The notes below the pieces were generated by a model. It had not been told where the DNA came from. It worked only from the letters and a program-made list of their open reading frames with translations, and did not search any database. This document shows positions 1 to 5,249 of a stretch of 13,082 nucleotides of DNA, one piece after another (the first letter of the stretch is position 1; each line of letters opens with the position of its first letter). Made by a program: the position numbers and the translations under genes. Source of the DNA: DAOTVD01 sp034437075 (lineage in GTDB: Bacteria > Chloroflexota > Anaerolineae > Aggregatilineales > J027); NCBI GenBank assembly GCA_034437075.1, contig DAOTVD010000413.1, positions 1 to 13,082 of the forward strand, read 5' to 3'.

Positions 1-180
1 ATCAACGTGCGGATGTCCACCATCATCGGCGCGGTAGGCGGTGGCGGTATCGGGACGATCCTGGTGCAGTGGATTCGCCTGGGCGATTATGACGCGGTGG
101 GCATCGCGGTGTGGATGATCGCCATCGTGGTGACGATTTTGGACTATGCCAGCGCACGTATCCGCGAGCGGTACGTCTAA
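1..180 (+). CDS. phnE: Phosphonate-type ABC transporter permease, C-terminal end (5' truncated by window)
   Basis: The first 59 codons of the window, ending in TAA at 178-180, encode the C-terminus of an inner-membrane ABC permease. The segment STIIGAVGGGGIGTIL matches the Gly-rich cytoplasmic loop (EAA-loop region) of PhnE/MetI-type permeases, which contacts the ATPase. A final hydrophobic helix follows (about AVGIAVWMIAIVVTILDY), then a basic tail, RIRERYV. The PhnE family (BPD_transp_1 fold) works with PhnC (ATPase) and PhnD (binding protein) to import phosphonates or phosphite; those genes would lie upstream of the window. The tail pattern looks more like PhnE than MetI, but substrate cannot be read from 59 residues. 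The stop codon overlaps the left end of a repeat element, so that element starts exactly where the gene ends. Confidence 0.8.
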   Translation: MNVRMSTIIGAVGGGGIGTILVQWIRLGDYDAVGIAVWMIAIVVTILDYASARIRERYV

Positions 181-245
181 GGCTGTTCCAGAAAAATAAT
201 TACCCCTCCCCGAATTCAGGGAGGGGCTATTCTGCGCCCGAGTAA

Positions 246-273
246 GCGCTCCCCCCGAATTCGGGGGGAGCGC
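246..273. repeat. Perfect 28-bp palindrome inside repeat copy 1
   Basis: The sequence reads GCGCTCCCCCCGAA followed by its exact reverse complement, so transcripts would form a 14-bp perfect stem with almost no loop. The equivalent place in copy 2 holds a perfect 22-bp palindrome (5287-5308) with a shorter C/G run but the same GAATTC centre. The palindrome is therefore kept while its length varies. It could act as a transcription or RNA-decay barrier behind the permease gene. No U-tract follows, so it is not a classical intrinsic terminator. Confidence 0.8.
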
Positions 274-325
274 GCGGGGGGTAAAATCAAGACGGTATCC
301 TTTTCGACAAAAGCAAGCGGCATAG

Positions 326-498
326 GTAACTGCTCAGGCTATGCCAATTCTTCCCCCTCACCCCCTTAATCCCCCTCTCCCAAACGCCGCTTTGCGGCTG
401 GTAGAGGGGGAAAACGACCCGAAACCGACACTTTTTGCCCTCTACCAGGGCTGAAAGCCCGTTTGGGAGAGGGGTTGGGGTGAGGGCTGAGTAGTTAC
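326..498 (+). mobile_element. 173-bp GTAAC-ended MITE inserted in repeat copy 1, with 8-bp target duplication
   Basis: The ends are GTAACTGCTCAG and CTGAGTAGTTAC, a 12-bp terminal inverted repeat with one mismatch. It is flanked by identical 8-bp copies of CGGCATAG (318-325 and 499-506). Removing the element plus one copy restores the outer repeat, as seen uninterrupted at 10277-10317. The interior is a long fold-back: C-rich CCCTCACCCCCTTAATCC on the left pairs with the G-rich GGAGAGGGGTTGGGGTGAGG on the right. Compared with the copy at 10169-10276 it has 65 extra central bases, which contain their own inverted repeat GGTAGAGGG/CCCTCTACC. GTAA ends with 8-bp duplications are typical of IS66-family elements, so trans-mobilisation by an IS66-type transposase is inferred. 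It encodes nothing recognisable. Confidence 0.85.
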
Positions 499-603
499 CG
501 GCATAGTTAAATACCAGGAAAAGCCTAGAACAAAGTTCGTGTATACTGTAGATAGATAGCATAAAAAAAGGATAGTCGTATGCTTAAGGATAAGGAGTGC
601 CGT

Positions 604-1020
604 ATGCCGATTTTAATCTCGTGGTTGTATGAAGATCGTATTATCTGGCTGCGCAATAGCGGCCAAATGACCCTGGATGATATGTTCGTGGCGGATGCCA
701 GCTTGCGGGGTTATCTGGACGATAGCACGGCCACGCGCGTACACCTGATTATGGATAATCGCGCGGTGCAGGGGTGGCACATCGCGCCAGATGAATTACC
801 CAAAGCCCGAAGCGCGAATCAATTTATGGCGCATCCGCGCCTGGGCTGGGTGGTGATGTGTGGCATGCCTCAGGGCGAAAAACGCCTGGCTAACTTCCTG
901 GGGACGATGGCCGCTCACGAGCAAAACGCCCGCCTGCGCACGTTCTACACCGTGGATGAAGCGCTAGCTTTTTTGCAAGAGGTGGATGATAGCATCCCGC
1001 CCCTGCAAATACCCGAGTAA
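604..1020 (+). CDS. Small SpoIIAA/STAS-SEC14-like protein
   Basis: A 138-aa soluble protein with no signal peptide or membrane helix. It has an alternating beta/alpha pattern: MPILISWLYEDRIIWLRNSG (paired strands), a helix with MTLDDMFVADASLRGYLDD, a strand VHLIMDN, then HPRLGWVVMCG and a C-terminal helix TVDEALAFLQEVD. This resembles the small STAS/SpoIIAA-like proteins common in Chloroflexota, which are predicted regulators rather than enzymes. I saw no phospho-Ser D-S-S-G motif, so it is unlikely to be a classical anti-anti-sigma factor. ATG604 is preferred because AAGGAG (592-597) sits 6 nt upstream. An in-frame ATG at 580 would add 8 residues and has only a weaker AAAGG. A TATACT-like -10 lies at 542-547 without a good -35. 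The family call is by fold pattern only. Confidence 0.6.
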   Translation: MPILISWLYEDRIIWLRNSGQMTLDDMFVADASLRGYLDDSTATRVHLIMDNRAVQGWHIAPDELPKARSANQFMAHPRLGWVVMCGMPQGEKRLANFLGTMAAHEQNARLRTFYTVDEALAFLQEVDDSIPPLQIPE

Positions 1021-1063
1021 GCCGCTATACTGGGGATATGTTGCCAACGGATAACGATTAACC

Positions 1064-2200
1064 ATGAGTGACCAACCCGACAATCCCCAGACCCCGCCGG
1101 ACGAAGACGACGACCTGCGCGCGCTCATCGCCGCGTTGGATGCGCTGAACGAGACGGACGACAGCGGGCCGGATGAAGACGATATGCCGCTCATCCTAGA
1201 CCCCTATGCCGAAGACGTCCCACGACCTGCGGACGACGACGCAGAAACCGATACCGATGAGGATAAATCGCTCGAACGCGCCGACCTAAGCTTTTTGCAG
1301 CCCGCGCGCCCGGCTGGCATCATACGTCAGGCAGAAGCGCCGAAGCCGGAATCAGAAGCAGCCGAAGCGCCCGCCGCTGAAGAAGCGCCCGAACCGGAAA
1401 CAGACGAAGCGTCCGCCGCTGAAGAAGCGCCCGAACCGGAAACAGCCGAAGCGCCCCAATCGGATGAGCATATCACCGTGGCTATTCCCGCTGAGGCGCT
1501 GGCCGATGATGAATTTAAGACCATTTCCGTCTCCGCTGAGGCGATTCCCCAAGACACCCCGGCGGATGAAGAAGATACCGAGGAAACGCCCGAACCGGAA
1601 GCAGCCGAAGCGCCCCCGGCTGAGGTCATGCCTGCATCGGAAGCAGCCGAAGCGCCCCCCGTGTATCGTTATCGCGTGGCGGTGCCGCTGAAACCCGAGC
1701 ACGAAACCCTGCTGAACCTGGCACGCCAAAGCGTGAATCTGCCCGTGGCGACCTCGGGTATATTTGCCTGGGGTGCGGATTTTTACACGAGCGACCCGGT
1801 CGCGCTGCAAGCCGCGCTGGAGGTCTGGTCGGCGGGACATCTGCCGCTAACCGTGCGCCTGGATCGGGTGGAAGCGAGCGTGTTAGAGGCCCAGCGCTAT
1901 GTCGCGGCTTTGCGTCTGGAGCCCGCCGAACCGTTGGCGCAAGCTCACGCGGCCCTGCAAGCCGCCCTGGCCGATTATCGCCAGGACATCCCCACACCGG
2001 AAGACGCCGCGCCCTTGCCCTTTGCGGCCCGCTTGCCCGTCAGCGACCACACCCCCGCCACCGCCTTCCCGGCCCTCATCCGCGAGCTACAAACGCGCTT
2101 TATGCCCGAAGCATGGACGATTACGCAGGTCGAGTTACTGCGCGCGGACGAAGTCGATGGCCGTTGGGAGGTCGAAGCGCGCTTTGGGGCGTCGTCGTGA
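1064..2200 (+). CDS. Acidic-repeat protein with degenerate 2'-5' RNA ligase (2H)-like C-terminal domain
   Basis: This 378-aa protein has two parts. Residues 1-200 are very acidic and probably disordered, with a DEDDD-type start and Ala/Pro/Glu repeats (AEAPAAEEAPEPET and variants). Residues 201-375 look folded: VAVPLKPEHETLLNLA, then DFYTSDPVALQAALEVW, PLTVRLDRVEA, LAQAHAALQAALADY, LPFAARLPVSDH, and a final WTITQVELLRAD...WEVEARFG. The order of strands and helices resembles the duplicated fold of LigT/2'-5' RNA ligase-like proteins. However, both catalytic HxTx motifs are absent; the equivalent stretches read about FAWGADFYTS (234-243) and FAARLP (320-325). If the fold is right, the protein is a binding or structural version, not an enzyme. 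The stop overlaps the methyltransferase start by GTGA, so the two are probably translated together. No strong ribosome site is seen at ATG1064. Confidence 0.6.
   Translation: MSDQPDNPQTPPDEDDDLRALIAALDALNETDDSGPDEDDMPLILDPYAEDVPRPADDDAETDTDEDKSLERADLSFLQPARPAGIIRQAEAPKPESEAAEAPAAEEAPEPETDEASAAEEAPEPETAEAPQSDEHITVAIPAEALADDEFKTISVSAEAIPQDTPADEEDTEETPEPEAAEAPPAEVMPASEAAEAPPVYRYRVAVPLKPEHETLLNLARQSVNLPVATSGIFAWGADFYTSDPVALQAALEVWSAGHLPLTVRLDRVEASVLEAQRYVAALRLEPAEPLAQAHAALQAALADYRQDIPTPEDAAPLPFAARLPVSDHTPATAFPALIRELQTRFMPEAWTITQVELLRADEVDGRWEVEARFGASS
1361..1444 (+). repeat. Two tandem 42-bp coding repeats
   Basis: Two adjacent 42-bp units (1361-1402 and 1403-1444) differ at only two bases and encode AEAPAAEEAPEPET and DEASAAEEAPEPET. 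A third, partial unit starts at 1445, and scattered relatives (EAAEAPP) occur near 1600-1660. Near-identity at the DNA level points to recent slippage or unequal exchange within the disordered acidic arm of the 1064-2200 gene. Confidence 0.85.
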
Positions 2201-2874
2201 CGACCTTGGCGGCGCCCTGGTGGCGTGTGGTGCGCTTCGGGTTCCGGTTGTTATATAACGAAATGGCGTTCACCTACGACGCCGTGGCGGATGTTGTTAG
2301 CTTGGGGCAATGGTGGGCCTGGCAACGCACCGCGCTCGATTTTCTGCCGCCCCCCCAGGATGGCCCGCTTTTAGAACTCGCCCACGGCACAGGCCGTTTC
2401 GCGCTGAGCTTACAACACGCGGGGTATCGCACCACGCATCTTGACCTAAGCCCCGCCATGGGGCGTATCACGGGGCGGCGCTTGCGGCGCGCGGCTTTGA
2501 CGCCGCGTCTGGTGCGCGGGGATGGCGGCGCGTTGCCCTTCCCAGATGAGCATTTCGCGAGCATCGTGAGCACCTTCCCGACGCCGTTTATCGTCCAACC
2601 CAAAACGCTGGCGGAAATAGCGCGCGTGCTGCGGCCCGATGGGCGTGTGGTGATGGTGGTCAGTGGGCTATTGGTGGGCGGGAGCGTGGCCGAAGCGGCC
2701 TTAGAAGGCGCCTATGCCATCACGGGGCAGCGCGGGGGGTGGGGTGGGCACGATTTGACGGCGCGCGCTGCCGCTGAGGGGCTGGCACTACACGAGGAGC
2801 AAGTGCGCCTGGCGCGTAGCGTGGTCTTGCTGCTTACTGCGCAACGGACATCGCGGCCTGTTGCATCTGAATAA
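2197..2874 (+). CDS. Class I SAM-dependent methyltransferase
   Basis: A 225-aa cytoplasmic methyltransferase of the UbiE/Methyltransf_11 type. Visible elements: motif I LLELAHGTGRFALSL (58-72) for SAM binding; the acidic loop after strand 2, HLDLSP (81-86); RGDGGALPFPD (107-117), typical of motif II; TFPTPFI (126-132); and IARVLRPDGRVVMVV (141-155). The substrate is not evident. The N-terminal LLYNEMAFTYDAVADVVSLGQW is a region often seen ahead of this domain in Chloroflexota relatives. GTG2197 is chosen because it overlaps the previous stop (GTGA) and gives the expected N-terminus; extending to ATG2113 would place 28 residues inside the upstream gene. The last 41 bp overlap the 3' end of the convergent gene on the other strand. 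Confidence 0.85.
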   Translation: MTTLAAPWWRVVRFGFRLLYNEMAFTYDAVADVVSLGQWWAWQRTALDFLPPPQDGPLLELAHGTGRFALSLQHAGYRTTHLDLSPAMGRITGRRLRRAALTPRLVRGDGGALPFPDEHFASIVSTFPTPFIVQPKTLAEIARVLRPDGRVVMVVSGLLVGGSVAEAALEGAYAITGQRGGWGGHDLTARAAAEGLALHEEQVRLARSVVLLLTAQRTSRPVASE

Positions 2875-3046
2875 TGGCGCGGTCATCCCGATAATCAATA
2901 TCCAGGATATGCCAACCCTGAGCTTCATACATGCCAACGGCCAAGCCCACTTTATGGGACAACGCGCCGGGCTGGCCTGCGAAATCGAGATCAATCTGGG
3001 GTGTCGGATGGGACAAGCGGACAATAACCGTTTGTGTCTCGTACAT
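2834..3046 (-). CDS. Small conserved-looking protein of unknown function (70 aa)
   Basis: I do not recognise this gene with certainty. The 70-aa product begins MYETQTVIVRLSHPTPQIDL and continues with LSHKVGLAVGMYEAQGWHILDIDYRDDRAIIQMQQ. It is soluble, with a beta-alpha-beta-beta pattern like a small single-domain protein. The segment VGMYEAQGWHILDIDY (helix then strand) looks like real protein rather than a frame shadow; the overlapping plus-strand frame (2861-3073) is compositionally less convincing. No strong ribosome site precedes ATG3046. The 3' end overlaps the convergent methyltransferase by 41 bp. A weak TATAAG (plus-strand 3095-3100) could be its -10. Calling it a gene is moderately secure; its function is unknown. 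Confidence 0.55.
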   Translation of the reverse strand: MYETQTVIVRLSHPTPQIDLDFAGQPGALSHKVGLAVGMYEAQGWHILDIDYRDDRAIIQMQQAAMSVAQ

Positions 3047-3094
3047 AGGGCAACCATCACTTTCTGGGGCTAAGGGGTGAGCGAACTATCTTTA

Positions 3095-3100
3095 CTTATA
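3095..3100 (-). promoter_or_regulatory. Possible -10 element for the 70-aa protein gene
   Basis: Read on the minus strand, the AT-rich gap contains TGTATAAG, a TATAAT-like hexamer about 50 bp before the start codon. No convincing -35 hexamer was found. Two direct copies of ATGAAAATTG (3102-3111 and 3133-3142) lie just upstream of it, 31 bp apart, and could be a regulator site. Low confidence. Confidence 0.25.
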
Positions 3101-3161
3101 CATGAAAATTGTGAGTTGAACATAAACGTATGATGAAAATTGCCGTTAAGAAGTATTGAAG

Positions 3162-3182
3162 GGGACGACCGCAGGCCGTCCC
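3162..3182 (-). terminator. Probable hairpin terminator behind the small membrane-protein gene
   Basis: GGGACG (3162-3167) and CGTCCC (3177-3182) form a 6-bp stem with a 9-base loop, 12 bp past the stop codon of the minus-strand gene at 3194-3568. On that strand it is followed by CTTCAATACTTCTT, T-rich but not a clean U-tract. It may separate that gene from the next minus-strand gene downstream. Confidence 0.45.
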
Positions 3183-3193
3183 AGGTGGGGATA

Positions 3194-3568
3194 TTAAGTC
3201 GGTAGAATCAAGATAATGCCGGGGATCACCTCCGCCGCAAAGTAGATGAAGAAATTACGCGAGAGCAATTGCTGGGGGTCTTCTAGGGCCAGATTCAGCA
3301 TGCGCACTACCGCCGCGCCGACTAGCATAAAGCCCATCGTTTGGTAGGCGATATTCTCTTGCTGAAAGACCGAGCCCAGCAAAATGGCCCCCACGCCCAC
3401 GCCGATGAAAAAGCCGCCGCTCAGCACGCGCAGTTCTGCCCGCCCGAAGGCGCCTTCCAGGCTATAGCCGCTGTGCGTGGCGATGACATCTGGGCGCAAG
3501 ACGGCAAACACGCCGAACCCGACATAAAACAGGGCCATGATAATTTTCAAAATTTCTAATGCATCCAT
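3194..3568 (-). CDS. Four-helix membrane protein, DUF4345-like
   Basis: A 124-aa integral membrane protein with four predicted helices at about 5-24, 48-66, 74-94 and 104-122. Between helices 1 and 2 is FGRAELRVLSGGFFIGVGVG (41-60), matching the G-x-x-E-x-R...GG...G pattern of DUF4345-type proteins, whose function is unknown. A charged E113 lies inside the last helix, which is unusual for a simple membrane anchor. AAGGAG is present upstream of ATG3568, but 12 nt away, longer than usual. The gene is divergent from the Cys-rich protein/histidine-kinase pair, with a 184-bp gap that can hold both promoters. A hairpin follows its stop. The DUF4345 assignment is from pattern memory only. Confidence 0.7.
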   Translation of the reverse strand: MDALEILKIIMALFYVGFGVFAVLRPDVIATHSGYSLEGAFGRAELRVLSGGFFIGVGVGAILLGSVFQQENIAYQTMGFMLVGAAVVRMLNLALEDPQQLLSRNFFIYFAAEVIPGIILILPT

Positions 3569-3685
3569 TGTGTTGATTTGCTCCTTATGTGATGTGCAAG
3601 GGGTTTCAGGTCGATTCTAGCAGGCTTTGCGCGCGATGACGTGGCGCACGTGCACCGGGGCCATCGTCCCCCGCCACGCAACTTA

Positions 3686-3714
3686 TAGACTCGGTTCGCC
3701 CCTTTTGTTAGAAT
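3686..3714 (+). promoter_or_regulatory. Sigma70-type promoter candidate for the Cys-rich protein/kinase pair
   Basis: TAGACT (3686-3691, 4 of 6 match to TTGACA) and TAGAAT (3709-3714, 5 of 6 match to TATAAT) are separated by 17 bp, the optimal spacing. The -10 lies about 40 bp before ATG3753, on the correct strand for that operon. Confidence 0.5.
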
Positions 3715-3752
3715 GAAGTTTGGTATAGAGCGGCTTGCTATGAGGAAAAAAT

Positions 3753-4097
3753 ATGCTGTTATATCAAGAAGATGCCGAGGTACTTTTTCCCGCACGACTG
3801 ATTCCCAGCTTACGCGACCAACGCGGCCCCGAGTTCCGCGCGCTGGTGGATCGGGTATTATCCGCCGAAGCGCCGGATGCAGTCGAGGTGCTGGGCTTTT
3901 CATTCATGATGATTCAATTGGCCAGTTGCCTGACCTGTACTGCCGATAGTTACCGCGCCATGAACGGGTGCACCCTGTGCGCGCATAAGGTGATTCGTGG
4001 TTATAAAGGCACCGACAGCGACCTGGTTGCGCTATGGGAACAAGCCTGCGCGCAGGTGCGTCATTGGCAACAAACCGGGCAAGCGCCCCCGTTTTAA
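3753..4097 (+). CDS. Small Cys-rich protein with two CxxC motifs, kinase partner
   Basis: The 114-aa soluble protein is not one I can name. Its core is CLTC (59-62), ten residues, then CTLC (73-76) and H78, followed by KVIRGYKGTDSDLVALWEQA. Four such cysteines could bind zinc or an Fe-S cluster or act as a redox switch. The text NGCTLCAHKVIRGYKG has a superficial likeness to AhpD-type NGCxxC sites, but the His spacing is wrong for AhpD (CxxCxH rather than CxxCxxxH) and the fold is short. Relatives of this kind appear in Chloroflexota, from general recollection. ATG3753 has GAGG a few bases upstream. The stop TAA shares a base with the kinase start (TAATG), so the two are almost certainly co-translated. 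This makes it a candidate sensor or modulator of that kinase. Confidence 0.7.
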   Translation: MLLYQEDAEVLFPARLIPSLRDQRGPEFRALVDRVLSAEAPDAVEVLGFSFMMIQLASCLTCTADSYRAMNGCTLCAHKVIRGYKGTDSDLVALWEQACAQVRHWQQTGQAPPF

Positions 4098-5230
4098 TGC
4101 CCATGCCCCGCGCTGTGCTGCTCGTTCATCACCTGGCCGAGGCCCGCGCCGGGCTGGCCGATATACTGGCGGGGGCCGGTTTTCGTGTGACGCAAGCCGA
4201 CACCGGCCTGGCGGGTATCGAATACGCGCGCCAAAACCCGCCAGATGTGTTGCTGTGCGCAGTGGATACCCCTGGCGCGGATGGTTACACTGTGCTCAGC
4301 ACCTTGCGCGGCGGCACCGACACCGCCCTGACACCCTTCATTATGCTCATCCCGCAGGACGACCCGGCCATGGCGCGCAAATGCGTGGAACTCGGCGCCG
4401 ATGATGTGCTGGTGTTGCCGCTGGATAAACCCACGCTACTGACCGCCGTAGCCGCTCAACTGAGCAAATACGAGCAAATTCTAGAAGTCTATAACTTGTC
4501 GTTGGCCCAACTGGAGCGCACCAAACAGCGCCTAAGCCTGATGATGGCCCACGAACTGCGCACCCCGTTGATTGGCATCACCATGTCGCATGAAATCCTC
4601 GATACGCAATACGACGAACTCAGCGACGAACAAACGCGCCATCTCATCGGGGCCATGGGCAAGGGGGTCCGCCGCCTGAATCACCGCATCGAGCAAATGG
4701 TGCTGGCCACCCAACTAGAGAGCGGGCTGCTCAGCCAAGAGGCCATCCAGACCAAAGGGGTACGGATGTCCGTATGGCGTCTGGTGCAAACCGCGCAAGA
4801 CCTGGCGCGCAGCTTCGATTACCGCACCCAGGGCGTTGGCGTGCGCGTGGATGGCGAAATCGAAGACGCGGAGGTCATCTGCCATGGCGGCGCGCTGGCC
4901 CATGCCTTTGCCGAATTGCTGACCAATGCGCTCACCTTCACGGCGGAGGGCTCCGAGATTGTACTGGCCCAATGGCGTGCTGAACCATCCGTGATGCTCA
5001 GCATTGTGGATCGCGGGCCGGGGATTTCGTTGGAAACGCTGCAACAGGCCCTGACCGCCTTCGAGCAGATCGAGCGCGAAAAATACGAGCAACAAGGCAT
5101 CGGCATGGGGCTGTGGTTGGCCAAACAGATCATCGAAGCGCATGGCGGGGTATTGGCGCTCAAGTCGTTGCCGGGCAGCGGGACGCAGGTCGTTGTGGGC
5201 TTGCCGTTCGTCGCGCCAGAGGATGCATAA
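4097..5230 (+). CDS. Histidine kinase with degenerate (pseudo-)receiver domain
   Basis: A 377-aa soluble sensor kinase. Residues 5-122 have a receiver fold, but the residues needed for phosphorylation are missing: the acidic pair is HH (11-12), the acceptor Asp position is Ala55, the Thr/Ser position is Ile85 and the Lys position is Leu107. A coiled linker follows (123-147), then HisKA with the H-box MMAHELRTPL (149-158, phospho-acceptor H152). The HATPase domain has N-box ELLTNALTF (N277), G1 DRGPGIS (305-311) and G2 GIGMGLWLAKQIIEAHGG (334-351). The catalytic parts look intact, so it should autophosphorylate. Input probably comes through the pseudo-receiver, as there is no membrane segment or PAS/GAF domain. 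ATG4097 is preferred over ATG4034 because of the TAATG junction and because the receiver then begins normally. No cognate response regulator is in the window. Confidence 0.85.
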   Translation: MPMPRAVLLVHHLAEARAGLADILAGAGFRVTQADTGLAGIEYARQNPPDVLLCAVDTPGADGYTVLSTLRGGTDTALTPFIMLIPQDDPAMARKCVELGADDVLVLPLDKPTLLTAVAAQLSKYEQILEVYNLSLAQLERTKQRLSLMMAHELRTPLIGITMSHEILDTQYDELSDEQTRHLIGAMGKGVRRLNHRIEQMVLATQLESGLLSQEAIQTKGVRMSVWRLVQTAQDLARSFDYRTQGVGVRVDGEIEDAEVICHGGALAHAFAELLTNALTFTAEGSEIVLAQWRAEPSVMLSIVDRGPGISLETLQQALTAFEQIEREKYEQQGIGMGLWLAKQIIEAHGGVLALKSLPGSGTQVVVGLPFVAPEDA

Positions 5231-5249
5231 GGGTATCTACTCACTTTTC

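Larger units (their letters stand above)
179..527 (+). repeat. AGGCT-ended composite repeat, copy 1 (contains an inserted GTAAC element)
   Basis: This non-coding element fills most of the 423-bp gap before the next gene. Its left end is AAGGCTGTTCC and its right end GGAAAAGCCT, an imperfect terminal inverted repeat. Internal blocks shared with the copy at 5250-5528 include AAAAATAAT, ACCCCTCCCC, AAATCAAGA and TATCCTTTTCGACAAAAGCA. It carries two hairpins: CCCCTCCC (203-210) pairing with GGGAGGGG (219-226), and a perfect 28-bp palindrome at 246-273 centred on GAATTC. It is interrupted at 326-498 by another element. I see no coding capacity; a 91-codon minus-strand reading frame across it is a repeat translation. 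MITE-like mobility is inferred from the structure; a clear duplication at the outer ends is not visible. Confidence 0.75.

Noticed and set aside
287..562. Minus-strand 91-aa reading frame
   Set aside because: It lies across the nested repeats; the LTPTPLP-type peptide is what such C-rich fold-back elements give when translated.
1361..1444. CRISPR-like tandem array
   Set aside because: The units are adjacent with no spacers and stay in frame within a coding region.
1327..1629. Minus-strand Ser/Ala-rich frame of 100 aa
   Set aside because: It is the mirror of the Glu/Ala/Pro repeat in the plus-strand gene and has no independent signals.
2861..3073. Plus-strand 70-aa frame
   Set aside because: It is the opposite strand of the 70-aa minus gene, which has the more protein-like sequence. 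Not fully excluded.
4034..4096. Upstream ATG start for the histidine kinase
   Set aside because: It would overlap the Cys-rich gene by 64 bp and add 21 residues before the receiver fold; TAATG at 4095-4099 is the better start.
3753..4097. AhpD-type peroxidase assignment for the Cys-rich protein
   Set aside because: NGCxxC looks similar, but the His is two residues after the second Cys instead of four, and the flanking CLTC motif is not an AhpD feature.
4265..4267. D57 as a working receiver phospho-acceptor
   Set aside because: The acceptor normally lies four residues before the conserved Pro; that position is Ala55, and the Thr and Lys partners are also missing.
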